Program-made: the position numbers and the translations under genes
Origin: Enoplolaimus lenunculus
Lineage: Eukaryota > Nematoda > Enoplea > Enoplida > Thoracostomopsidae
DNA length: 64,000 bases
Direction of reading: 5' to 3'
Assembly: GCA_030248215.1 (NCBI GenBank)
Contig: JASANG010003286.1
Location: 1 to 64,000, forward strand
Notes under the pieces: model-generated
What the model was told of the DNA's origin: nothing
The model's database searches: none
Seen by the model: only the letters and a program-made list of their open reading frames with translations
In this document: positions 35,351 to 49,000 of the stretch, piece by piece
Numbering within the stretch: position 1 is the first letter of the stretch
How the letters are laid out: each line of letters starts with the position of its first letter

Positions 35351-36473
35351 TACGACAATTCGTCGCCCGACAACTCGTCGACTGACAACTTGAAATCCGA
35401 AACTTCATCGACTCGACAATTCGTCGACCGACAACTCGTCGACTGACAACATGAAATCCGAAACTTCATCGACTCGACAATTCGTCGTCCGACAACTCGT
35501 CGACTGACAACTTGAAATCCGAAACTTCATCGACTCGACAATTCGTCGTTCGACAACTCGTCGACTGACAACTTGAAATCCGAAACTTCATCGACTCGAC
35601 AATTCGTCGCCCGACAACTCGTCGACTGAAAACTTGAAATCTGAAACTTCATCGACTCGACAATTCGTCGACCGACACCTCGTCGACTGACAACTTGAAA
35701 TCTGAAACTTCATCGACTCGACAATTCGTCGTTCGACAACTCGTCGACTGACAACTTGAAATCCGAAACTTCATCGACTCGACAATTCGTCGCCCGACAA
35801 CTCGTCGACTGAAAACTTGAAATCTGAAACTTCATCGACTCGACAATTCGTCGTCCGACAACTGGTCGACTGACAACTTGAAATTCGAAACTTCATCGAC
35901 TCGACAACTCGTCGACTGACAACTTGAAATCCGAAACTTCATCGACTCGACAATTCGTCGCACGTACATTATGCTTTGGTTTAACCACTACAATTACGCT
36001 CAGGATTAGGCTTAGATTTATTTGTAGGCTTTAGGACACTGGTTGGTGAACAGTTGTAGGCGACCAATTATCGTAGATTCGTAGAAGCTGCATTTTCAAA
36101 ATAAGAGAGTGTGAAAATCGTTGTAATTGCTTTTATGTAAATTGAGGAACGGTCTGGCAAAGCTAGAAGAAAGCGAGAATTAGGTTGTTTCCTTATTTTG
36201 TAGGTTTATTGGCGGAATAAACGTAACGATAGTGACTGTACCTGAGTTTACTGGTTTAGCAAGACCAACCCGACGGACAGGCATGGACGTATCGCCAATG
36301 AAAGGGTTCGGTTCCTGTTACCAACAGTGTCCTGTAAAAGCCTATGGATCTAAGCCCAATCCTAACCGCAATCCCATCTCTAAACGTAATGATTGCTGAC
36401 GAAATGTCGAGTGGATGAAATTTCGGATTACAAGTACTCGACCGACGAGTTGTCGGGCGACAAATTGTCGTCA
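35351..36473. mobile_element. 1.1-kb inverted-repeat element carrying its own minisatellite
   Basis: The left end GACAATTCGTCGCCCGACAA and the inverted right end TTGTCGGGCGACAAATTGTC are about 36-bp terminal repeats. The first half is a minisatellite built from the terminal repeat itself. The second half holds an AGGATTAGGCTTAG stretch and a TCGTAGATTCGTAG segment also found at about 32940-33060. No ORF resembles a transposase, so it is non-autonomous. Confidence 0.72.
35353..35960 (+). repeat. 61-bp minisatellite, about ten units
   Basis: CATCGACTCGACAATTCG recurs every 61 bp from 35406 to 35894, then once more after 46 bp. Each unit has GTCGAC sites and an AACTTGAAATC spacer. Units differ mainly in a few positions after AATTCGTCG (CC, TC, TT, AC). 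Confidence 0.93.
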
Positions 36474-37777
36474 TCCCTGCTTCTTCATCATGCCTACCCT
36501 CACTATACCATGCCCCATTTTAGTTGACCCCTAGAATTCTATTGTAGTACTATCCGTCGTGTCTATCAAACACGGATGTGCTTCGCCGTAATCTGAGTAT
36601 AGCACTCTTTTCGTTTCAAAGTATACTTCTGCCTGTACGTATAGTTCAAACGCTCTACGTACGAAGTTGTTACTTTTGCACTATTTTTGTATACTAAACT
36701 GCATCATTGGCAATTTATACATATATTAGATATATTTGCAATTTATGTATATTAGATACTATATATTTAAATATGTATACACTATATAAATGTAATATAC
36801 ACAGTCGAGTTGCGATAAAGAATATTGTTACTTTGCACGAGTTCAGAACTCCAGTTCTGAAGTGTGGGATTTGTTTGCTCGGTGATGTGTGGGACAATAT
36901 GTTTTGATATTTTGTTGGTATCAGAACGCTTGTGTTCATGGCAGGTCCAATGTAAAGAACAGGAGCGAAACAGTATTATAAGCACATTCCTAAGTATAAG
37001 ACTAAGCCTAATGCCTGAGCCTAAGCCTAGTGTAAGAATGAGCATATTCCTAAACCTAAGCCTAAACGTAAGAATGTAGTACCAAATTTTGGTCTTAAAA
37101 TTCTGGCACCCAGTTCCCGTCTGATCTGCTGCGCCTCTGGCACAAATGAACCAGTTTCTTTACATCGTAAACCTTTTTTAGATCAATTTCAGATTCGACC
37201 ACCATCTTTGTTTTTATTCAACTATCTTATCAGCGATACATATGAATATAATATATACCTTTATATGAAATTTCAGTAAATACTTATCAGTAAATATAAA
37301 AATATGCTATTTGGCTTAATCTGATAATATTTCCCCACCTGGTTATACTTTTACCTATCAGTATCCCACGTCATCCGTTGAACTTGGAGCGTTATCGTGT
37401 TGCTGGCGAGCTGATTTTGTTGGATCTGGCGAATAATGCATCTCAAACTTCGGCACCGGTGTGGAAACGAGCAAAACCGACAAATATGATTTTTCAACCG
37501 TTCAAGTACGCATCCGCTTTGAATGAACCTGTTTCGCGTTCAGTGAAATTATTGAAACGCGTAGTTCAACTCCGACCACTGTGAGGTTTGGCAAATTTGG
37601 TTCAACTCTCACAGTTGGGGAGCTTAAGTTTAACGTTCCGTTCAAATTCGGCACAAGAGCAAAATTGTTCAAATTTAAGATAAGTTCTTCGAATACCAAC
37701 TCCTCGCAAAGAAAATTATTAAATTTTGAAAGACAACAAAAGTTGTGAGCGTTTCGTTGGAAATTTGTCAGTTAAAT
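36474..37777. other. Gene-free interval with one-ended MITE
   Basis: A subfamily A MITE starts at 36944 (GGTCCAATGTAAAGAACAGG) but lacks its right end beyond about 37077. An ORF at 37378-37584 has no family resemblance. Confidence 0.5.
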
Positions 37778-38055
37778 GTACTGTAGTGATCCGAATAAGA
37801 GTGACGTCATCATTTTGAGTCCCAATCAATAGGAGTCTGTATATATCTCTAATCAGAGTCCATTAGTGGATAGAGTTCGTCCTAATTAGAGTCTCGTCAG
37901 TTCAGCCAAAAAGAAAGAATAGAAAAACGAAAGGTGTTGAGTCCAACTAACATGGTGTAACATTAAAAATAAATAACAGTCCGTAACCAAATATCAGGTT
38001 AGTAAACCTTAGCAGAGGTACAGGTATTATCTGTCCCCCCGTTGTATTCGGGTTA
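37778..38055 (+). mobile_element. GTGATCCGAATAAGAG-family inverted-repeat element
   Basis: TAGTGATCCGAATAAGAG at the left is matched by the inverted TTGTATTCGGGTTACTA at the right. The interior shares the TTTTGAGTCCCAA and AATAGGAGTC words with 240-370 and 56276-56722. Non-coding. Confidence 0.65.
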
Positions 38056-38510
38056 CTAATAGTATGATTGGATCTGGGGTGTCCATTGGTAAAGCGATGA
38101 AGGTTCGTTTTGTTGAACTTTTAAAAATTAATTTGAAACATTTTAAAAATTGTTCAAATTTTAATTCAAACTGTACGTCAGATTTTCGCAATAATTCTTT
38201 AGATTTCATTTTTGAAAAAAAAACTGCAAAATTAGCATTTTAGTTTAGCAACGGTTTCTGCTTCAAAACTGTCTACGGTCGCATAAATGGGCACGTCTCA
38301 AGAGCGCAGATATTTCAATAAGTGGGAGGATTGGGTAGGAATTTCGCACAAGTTTGCAGGGATCATCCATACCTTTTGGAAGAGCCAAAATTTTTGGACA
38401 CAGTTGTTTGGACCTGATCGGTTTCAGATCTGGCGAAATTAAATCACTTTTAGGCATTTACTATTTGTATCCTGTTATCAAAATACTGTTTGGTCTGCAA
38501 TTAACAGACT

Positions 38511-38915
38511 TGTATTCTCAAATGTGTGTAGCACCTATCACCAGTTGTACAATGATAAATGTTGTAACTTTCGAATTGGCGAATGGTGAGGTTCAAAATT
38601 TAGCACATTTTCGTATTTGATTTGTCCTACTTTAGCAATGGCGGATCCATGGGGGAGGCCACCCCGGCCGTGGGCCCCCCAACAGCATCTCGACAAAAAT
38701 TATATAGCAATTTTGTGACACTAGTTCGTGGTTTGTGTGTGGGTCAAAAGTAAGTTTATTACCTGTGAAATTTTGGCCCCCCCATTTTGAGATCCTGTAT
38801 CCGCCACTGTACTTTAGTATACCCTGATTTTAAAATTTGCAACTACCGGCGGCGCTCGTCAGTTTGAAAACCTATCGCTAACTGGTAATAGATGCTATAC
38901 GCATTTGCGAATATA
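38511..38915. mobile_element. Inverted-repeat element, copy 1, with nested hAT MITE
   Basis: TGTATTCTCAAATGTGTGTA at the left is repeated in inverse as ATACGCATTTGCGAATA at the right. The same element recurs at 40561-40880 without the nested insertion, so the pair brackets exon 1 of the GTPase gene. Confidence 0.6.
38636..38809 (+). mobile_element. CAATGGCGGATCC hAT-type MITE with exact duplication
   Basis: Ends CAATGGCGGATCCATGG and inverted CTGTATCCGCCACTG. TACTTTAG is duplicated exactly at 38628-38635 and 38810-38817. 174 bp; same family as 172-526. Confidence 0.88.
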
Positions 38916-39009
38916 AGCTAAGTGTACTATTATCTGCTAGGACACCGAATAACTTTTGAAGCCTCAACAATTGCAATTCAAGATTGTTCGCTTTAATAGA
39001 CCGAGCGTA

Positions 39010-39150
39010 TTTTGGGGAGGGGACACCAGACAAATTTGGGGGGGGGGGGGCACCAGCCAAATTTGGCGGGGGGGGGGCACCAGCCAAATTTAGGGGGGCA
39101 CCAGCTAAATTGGGGGGCACCAGCCAAATTTGTTGAGGGGGCACGACCCT
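39010..39150 (+). repeat. G-run minisatellite upstream of the GTPase gene
   Basis: Five to six units of a G-run followed by CACCAGCCAAATTT, with G-runs of up to 12. Several closely spaced G-runs could form G-quadruplexes on this strand. It lies ~70-210 bases before the start codon, in the likely 5' UTR intron or promoter. Confidence 0.85.
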
Positions 39151-39203
39151 CTGGTGGAGACGCGCTTGTGGAGCCGACACCTTTTTTAATCAGTTGAATT
39201 TGA

Positions 39204-41364
<2,161 letters not shown>

Positions 41365-42785
41365 CTGGGGGGTGTTCAAAGGTACATGGCGGATTCGACA
41401 GGAACCTTATAGGATCGCTGCCGGGTTTTGTTTGGGTGTTGCTTGAATATTCACTTCAATGTTGTACCGTCTCATGAAGACCTAGGGACCCCCTTGATTA
41501 TCATGACGGGATTATGGTCTCTTTGGGCCCTGTTCGAAATATGGGGGGTTGTACAATCCCGTACTCTCTGAAACGGATCGGAAACAAAACGACCAACACA
41601 TGAGAGAAAGATAGCTACTCTGCTTTGATTGGGTATTGATCGAGTATTTGCTTCTAAATAATTGCGCAATGTGGATTATAAGGATTTTATCATCTTGACG
41701 CAGGGTGTTGTGCTATCCGGCAACCTTGATACGGACTTGTGCCCCCCCCGCTTTGTTTATTGGTCCTTTACTGCGGTGCCGATATGGATTACAAGGATGT
41801 TTTGTCAATACGTGGGTACCTTAGAGTCTGGGACCTCCGACCTAGATTTTGACTTTCGCAATGGAGAGTGAAAAGAGATCAATATCCATTGTGTCGATAT
41901 TCGACTCGGGAACGTATCCAAGTCGGTCGAGGGGCTCAGAATGCTGAATAAATTTTGGCCAACGTAGAAAATTTTCAACCTTGCTTGTATGTCATTGTTT
42001 AAACCCTTGTATGCCTCTCCTGAAAATTTTTTTGAATCCACTAGCTAGGTGAGCTGGCTACGAACGTGATTCGATTTGAGTGTTACTGGTTAATACTTCA
42101 GTGGTGCTGTAAACTATGAAATTTCTTGCAATTGCAATATTCGTATTGAGCAGGATGTCTTCCAAGAACCGTGATGTTTTGGCAAGAAATAGAACTGCAG
42201 CGTCAGTGGCAGTCAAGAACCTTAACAGGGGTGGGGGACTCAGGGGTAACCACTCTTTTTGAGTAATCCATAGTCCTTGGGTGGTGTAGCGTAACGTTTT
42301 GTCCGCATACCGTTATCGCTTCATTTGAAGCAAGTTTAGCAATATCCGGTGAATGAAAAATTAGTTGAATAGAGTTGCGCAACCGCGATGCTTTATCAAG
42401 CACAAATTTATCATTAATGTCATTTAAAATTTGCGACATGTTGAAATCTTTTAAACCTAAACTGATCCAAATTGTTAAGATACAATGTTCTCTGACGATA
42501 ATAATCTAAACCTTCCTTAAGTATTTCATAATCATCGCGTGCTACAGCTGTTTCCGAGTCAATATCCAGTTGCTTTTGATGTGTTTGTTCAGTTGGTAAC
42601 ACAACAAACCCCTGATTTGAAATTTTTATGCAACCTAACCCTCTTTTCAAAAATTCCGGCTTCGCCAACGATGACGGGGTTGGTAATTTTGGACGGAGAT
42701 CCGCACGATGAATTACAATATTACATGGATAGGGATATAAACCGCATAACCCAAAGTTTTATTGTGACCCGTCTCTGTAGGGTAC
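41365..42785. other. Gene-free interval downstream of the GTPase
   Basis: Contains half of a CTGTAGCCAG-family element (about 41960-42066). ORFs on both strands (for example 42203-42439 minus) have no recognisable domain. GTPase 3' UTR probably occupies the start. Confidence 0.5.
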
Positions 42786-43166
42786 GGCCAATGTTACTTT
42801 AAGGGTCGTAACAGTAGATTAAGCGTATTCCTAAGCCTAAACGTTGCAAAAATGAGTTCCTAAGCCTAAGCCTTGCAAAAATGGATTTCTAAGCCTAATG
42901 TTACTTTAAGGGTCGTAACAGTAGATTAAGCGTATTCCTAAGCCTAAGCGTTGCAAAAATGAGTTCCTTAGCCTAAACCTTGCAAAAATGGATTTCTAAG
43001 CCTAATGTTACTTTAAGGGTCGTAACAGTAGATTAAGCGTATTCCTAAGCCTAAACGTTGCAAAAATGAGTTCCTAAGCCTAAGCAATAAAATATAATTT
43101 AGAATCTAAACCTACTCTTTTATTGATCCACCAGAAACCTGGACGCCTCTTACAGTAACACGGGCC
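42786..43166 (+). mobile_element. Subfamily C hAT-type MITE, internally triplicated
   Basis: GGCCAATGTTACTTTAAGGG at the left and inverted TTACAGTAACACGGGCC at the right. A 107-bp block that includes the terminal AATGTTACTTTAAGGGTCG restarts at 42790, 42897 and 43004, so the terminus has been copied inward twice. Confidence 0.85.
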
Positions 43167-43766
43167 TATGTCCACCAACAACACCGCCATTCTATGATGG
43201 CCATAGGCCCTAAGTCCAACTAAGTAATAAAACTTTTACAGTACTTTACAAAATTCTTGGTGGCTTTTGAAATTTACGAGGCAAACTTAGCAACGGGGGT
43301 GTCCTCTCACTCTGCAAGTTATCCTGTAAAACTGCCTATTTTGACTACTTTTTCACGAAATTTTTGGGGATATATAGCCGCTCTCCGCCCACGTGTATGC
43401 GTCCCTATTTTCTGCTTTATTTCCAAAGTGGTTATTTCAAACCAAGACACTTTAAAGTATTCTCTTCAGTGTTGCTTATGAAGCTGTGGCCTGGCATTGT
43501 CAAATTTTGCGTAACTCTTCGGGTGGCAATATACTTTTGATGACGTCCGTCACAATTTGTAAACCAAAAAAATTTTGACGGTCGACGCAAGGTGCCGCAC
43601 CACACGTATACCGCTGCCACCCTTACCTTAATGAGAGATGGGTGCTACACAGATTTGAAAATGTCAGCCGCAATAATCATAATTTAATAGCTTTACTTTA
43701 ATACATTGCTGTATATATTACATGGTTAAAAATTCTTCTCATTAATAAATTGTTTTCCTAATCTTA
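43167..43766. other. Gene-free interval
   Basis: AT-rich, with short unsupported ORFs. A GGTGCTACACAGATTTGAAAA word near 43641 resembles one end of the 38511/40561 inverted-repeat family. Confidence 0.45.
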
Positions 43767-44015
43767 CACTGCAAAAAATGGCGAATCAAATTGACCTCGT
43801 CCGAAATAGGATCTACGGGACTACACAAATTGAGTCAAATTCGACTCCGTCCGAGTCAAATTCGACTCCGTCAGAGTCAAATTCGACTCCGTCAGAGTCA
43901 AATTCGACTCATTGAACAGCACATTTGACTCTGGCGGAGTCGAATTTGACTCAATTTGTGCAGATCCGTAGAGCCTATTTCGGAGAAAGTCAAGTTGACT
44001 CACCAATTTTGCAGT
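43767..44015 (+). mobile_element. CACTG-ended foldback MITE with TA target
   Basis: CACTGCAAAAAATGG to inverted CCAATTTTGCAGTG, bordered by TA on both sides (43765-43766 and 44016-44017), as for Tc1/mariner-type elements. Inside, GAGTCAAATTCGACTC is tandemly repeated about four times. Closest relative in the window: 4077-4285. Confidence 0.82.
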
Positions 44016-44151
44016 GTAGCTGGGACCACGTCAATTCTTCGTGCGCTAAATTGCAAGTGCAATCTCAGGAAAAAATTTGCATCTGGCAAATATTGCTGAA
44101 GCTGCAGGTCAGACTTTCTGGCGTAGCCAGAACCTGATTATTTCTGGCAAC

Positions 44152-44313
44152 CGGTTGCACGAAGAGGTAGAAAGACCCGTGTGAGCGTTTCTCCGCGGAA
44201 CTGCAATAAAACAAGCCTAAACTTTTTAGACGGTATTTTGCTTAGGTTTAGACTTATCCACACGCTTAGGACTATGATTTATGCTACTGTTACGGCCCTG
44301 TTCTTCACATTGG
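44152..44313 (-). mobile_element. Worn relative of the subfamily A/B MITEs
   Basis: Keeps GTTACGGCCCTGTTCTTCACATTGG at the right, plus CTTAGG-type units and the TTTTTAGACGG block; the left end is decayed. Confidence 0.5.
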
Positions 44314-44681
44314 AAAAAGCTCGGCAAAGTGGTGTGCATATATGTTCGCCTACTCTCTAATCTGAGTTAATGGTTCGTTGGTGCGAGGAGCTAAAGGTTA
44401 CACGGGACCCTGTCCTCCCGGGTTGGCTCCGAGGTCAATTTTACGTGTTATGTCCATTAAAACCGTTTAAATGTTAAGTAACCAAGAGAGGGGATCGCAT
44501 TAAAATTGCCTCCTACTTGAGCACCCAATGAAAAGCGAACCACAATATTGTCTGGACCAGATTTCAAAGCTTGAATCTGAAGAGTGTCTAAGTACTGAAT
44601 GCGCAAATGCCATGTCCAAGCATTACAGGGTCGAAACTGAAGCAGATCAGGCAAAGAAACCTCGCAAGCGAAAGAAGCAAG

Positions 44682-44867
44682 GGCCAATGTAAAGAATAGG
44701 GGCGGAACAGTGTTATAAGCATATTTCTAAGCCTAAAGACTAAGTGTAAGAATGAGCATATTCCTAAGCCTGAGCCTAAGCTAAACAGAAAAATTAGTCA
44801 AAAGCTTTAAGCTTACACTATTGCAGTCCCGCAGAAAAACGTTCCGCCCTTGATTTTTACATGGGCC
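44682..44867 (+). mobile_element. hAT-type MITE, subfamily A
   Basis: GGCCAATGTAAAGAATAGGG to inverted TGATTTTTACATGGGCC with intact interior; the flanking 8-mers do not match. Confidence 0.8.
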
Positions 44868-45221
44868 GAATTTTTTATCGTTAGAAGTCTCATAAACCTA
44901 AATTTTAAAAATTATCTTCGCAGGACAATTCTACAACTAAGCGTAACCAATGAAATAGCGGCGAAAAAATCTTTTGCCCCTTAAAGTATTTTAACAAGGG
45001 TCTACTTGGTATAACGACTTAATGCTGAAATAACGTTCGTTTGCCAGCAGGCGAGATTCCTTTCACACCACCCATTCGCTGTTGGTTTGCAGCTGGGCTT
45101 CTGACCAGATGGCGTTTAAATCGACCGAACGTAATGCCTTCTTTTACCAGACTACAACCACTGGTTGAAAAAAGCTATAGGTCGCCAAAGTTTGCGGGAG
45201 CCGGATGGTACAAAGTTAGGT

Positions 45222-45405
45222 GGCTAATCTATAGAACAGGGCCGCCTCAGTAGTAAAGCATATTCCTAGGCCTAAGCCTAAAAGTAAGGATGAGCCTATT
45301 CCAAAGCCTAAAGTTAAGCCTAAGCAAAAAAGTTAGCCTAAAGCTTAAACTGACTCTGTTACAGCGTCGCCGGAAAACGATCCGGCCCAGTTCTATTCAT
45401 GGGCC
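45222..45405 (+). mobile_element. hAT-type MITE, subfamily B
   Basis: GGCTAATCTATAGAACAGGG to CATGGGCC, flanked by AGTTAGGT (45214-45221) and AATTAGGT (45406-45413). Confidence 0.85.
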
Positions 45406-45475
45406 AATTAGGTAATAAAAATGATGCTGAATCGCCCAATTTTAGGTATAAAAATTGCGTCTGGCTTCTTGCTTC

Positions 45476-45640
45476 GGCCCATGTATAAAACAGGGCCGGA
45501 ACAGTAGTATAAGCATATTCCTAAGCCTAAGCGTAAGGATGAGCCTATTCCTATTCCTAAGCAAAAATTTTAGTCTAAAGCTTAGACTGACGCTATTAAA
45601 GCCCCTCCGAAAAACGATCCGGTCTTGTTCTATACATGGC
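45476..45640 (+). mobile_element. hAT-type MITE, subfamily B, short form
   Basis: GGCCCATGTATAAAACAGGG to TTCTATACATGGC, only ~70 bases from the previous copy and in the same orientation; shorter internal array. Confidence 0.8.
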
Positions 45641-46012
45641 ACGACTGAATTATAAAACTAAGGCCTGAGTTAAATTAGCAGAATACAATGGTAAATCAAA
45701 CCAATTGCCTGACTATGGCAAAATATGGCCACAAACCTTAAAATATCTGACGTGTGCATACTAAAAATAACAATATTTTCTCACAAAAAATATAGAAACA
45801 GATATGCAATTACACACTGTTACCTGCCAGTCAAGATAACACAAAATACACTGACATAAATTTATGTTGAGAATACAAGCGAAACGACATCATTAACATA
45901 AAATCACTTCTTAAATACAAGACAACTATTTCAAAAAACAAAAATTGTTTTGAACATTTCAGATACGAATTTCCGAGGTTTTTAATGCTATGATGTCTGA
46001 AATTCTAAATAT

Positions 46013-46018
46013 TTTATT
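46013..46018 (-). terminator. Candidate poly(A) signal of the two-RRM gene
   Basis: AATAAA on the minus strand, about 77 bases downstream of the stop at 46095. Confidence 0.5.
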
Positions 46019-46094
46019 AGGCTTGAAAACTTAAAAATGTATGCCTTTACACTTGAAGACAATTTTCTGTGTGTAGCTGTCAACTGCTACCAAA

Positions 46095-49000
46095 TCACCA
46101 CCAATCATTTCCAAACTCATTCTCCGTAAAATCTACATCATTCTTGGTCTCTGGCGGGAACGCATCCGTCTGCATTGATCTTTTCATCTTTTTCCGTTTC
46201 CGTTTCTCTGCTCTCTTCTGTTTGTTGCCCTCTGAAACACCCTTCCGACGACCTTTTTTCGTTTCGTGCCACTGTGCCATTTCTTCTGGAGTCATTTGTT
46301 CGAGGACATCTCTAAACTTTGGATTCGCTTTGAACTGTTTCGCTCGCTCAAGCGCTTTGAGATACGGCGAATCTTTTTTCTTTGCTTCTTGGTTTGCGTC
46401 TTTGTCTTCAGTGCCATTAGTATCCTGCACAATATATACAAAAGCTAGAAATATACTTGATCAATTATAGAATTTATATGGCTAGATTTCAGGTTTGAGT
46501 TGAACCGCTACATTTAACTCTTTCCCGCATGAATATTAAATTTGTCATTTCCTCTGTTTAGCTTCAAGCTTTAGAATCGAACTCGATACACGTAGGCGGA
46601 ATACGTATACTATCACCGCTCAATAAAGAAGTGTGGTCTCACGTCATGTCAACGTTTCGTACTATGCACCCTCGTAGTAATTTAATTTACACCTAAACAC
46701 CATGCAGTGCACATTATTTCGTACACAGTTAGCACAACGTTGCTCACAGTATATTGTAATTTAGGCCAATGTTACTTTTAGGTGCGCAACAATTAATTAA
46801 GCGTATTCCTAAGGCTAAGCCTAAGCCTAAGCGTTGCAAAAATGAGTTCCTAAGCCTAAACCTAAGCCAAGTAAAAAATGTAATCTAGAATCTAAACCTA
46901 CTTTTTATAGACCCACCAGACACCTGGACGCCCCTTAAAGTAACATGGGCCATAATGTATGCAAAAAACGGTTGTGCAATCCGGTTAAAAGCACTAAAAC
47001 ATGTGTCATATACCTGGATCACAGAAGCGTCACTTGTACCAGCAGCACTACTTTCCGCATTATCATTCGTTTGAGGACTCTGAGTGTCATTCTTCGGCTG
47101 CAACGAGAAATCACTATATTTCGTAATCCACAGCATTTAAACTTGTTTAAAAGTTAGCAAATCTTCAGATATATAAGAAATATCTACAAATCATTATATT
47201 CTAGCAACTCTTTTCCTATACTGTTCTATATTTGAACACTACACGTGATGCCTACGAATCTTATTACATATTTTGAAATAACCTGTTTCTTAAAAATTCC
47301 GAAAGAATAGCCTGAATCATACGATCTAAATTACTTACATCTCCTGATGGTCCGTACACACAAACTGGTAGGTTTTGGAATGTTTGATTTTGTGTTTCTG
47401 CGCAACTTGCTGCATCTTTAACATTGGCAAACAGTATTTGCGCGCTCAATGTTGATTGGTTGGATGACGGATTCAAACTGATGTCAAGAATCTGAATGTT
47501 TAATTGCACGAATAAATTGTACGCATCAACAACACCGTACACGTGAACACATCTATATAATTAAAGCTAGAACGTCCCACATACGTATTTCGGGCAACTT
47601 TCCAGCATTGCTTTGTTTCAGAGTACTTGAAAAAACCGGATTTGAAACAATTACAGTAACCTTAACCGGCAAATGAAAAATACATGCGACCGAAAAATCA
47701 TTTTAATTTTCTTTTTTTGCAATATTATTAATGAAATAATCCTAGTTATTTAATTTTTATCGTCAATGTTTAGTAAAATATCTTAATTTTCACCGACCAA
47801 AATGAAATACCGGAATAAATTCCGGTAAAAATTTACCAGAACCGGAATTCCAATTGCATTCTGCTTTGTTTACAATACGTTCTTAGAAAATGAACGTGAT
47901 TATTCTACGAAAAGAAAATTTGCATGCAAATTTCTGTGCATTCGTTAACTTTTGCGCATTGCGCAAAGCTGGAAAACTAGTCACAATTATTACGCAAAGG
48001 CAATTGATATTATCTTACTAATACTTTGTATTTTCTTTGACACAAAAACAAAACAACGTAACAACGTGGCGCCGCCTATAGTCGGCAAAGACTTCAGAAT
48101 TCAACTATAGTTGGAAATATATACATTACTAAACAGGTCAAAAAATTAATTGCAAAAATCAATCTTTGGGTTAAATTCACAGCCCGTTTGAATCAATTAA
48201 AAAACAAGCCAGATTAAAAATGTGAATTCCTTAAATCGGGTCATTGCACTTCAAGCACTTACCCTGCCAAATTTCTCAAATTCTTTTTCAATTTGTTCGC
48301 AAGTAGCATCCGCTGACAAACCAGACACATTCACTTGTCTTTGTTGACGGAATGCATGCATTTGCTGTCAATAATTTGAATCCTGGGCCAAATTTTGGAA
48401 AAATAACGCATGCAAAATTGCAAATATATTGGTAGAAAAACTCGACGCTAACCGGACATACATGCAGATTTCACAGAAATCTACCAACATCGCAATTTAG
48501 TGTTAACAAATTAATAAACTAAAAAAATTGTTACGCCCTGGGAATTATGACAATTATCCTAATAACACATAAACAAATAGTCAACAAACTACAAACGTAA
48601 TTTCAATTCCAATAACAATTCTGATTCAAAACCAGTTCCGACTACGCATGTTGTTATGTTACCTTCGAACAAATTTTGCGAGGCAACCGGAAGGGTTGTT
48701 TCTGTTTTCTACAGGCTATATATGTTTAAAATAGTGATGGTAATCATAATAATGAGTTTGTTTCACAAAAGATCTATTTTGCGCAGTTGCAAAATTGTAA
48801 GTCCCGATTTCGACTTAAATTCCCATATAAATTTACAGTTCCGATTTAGCTTCCGATACCGCCATAACATGCTTACTTTGGCAATTTTTCCTCTTCTATT
48901 AATATCGGGTAGCCTGCATATCCGTACAGCGCTATCTGCTATTTGCAATTGTTGGATGTTGCTAAACTGGTCGGCATTCTGCTGGCTTGAAAATTTAATC

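Noticed and set aside
35353-35960. 61-bp direct repeats as a CRISPR array
   Set aside because: Units are tandem without unique spacers, in an animal genome, and derive from a transposon end.
46069-46470. 133-codon plus-strand ORF
   Set aside because: Antisense shadow of the basic last exon of the two-RRM gene.
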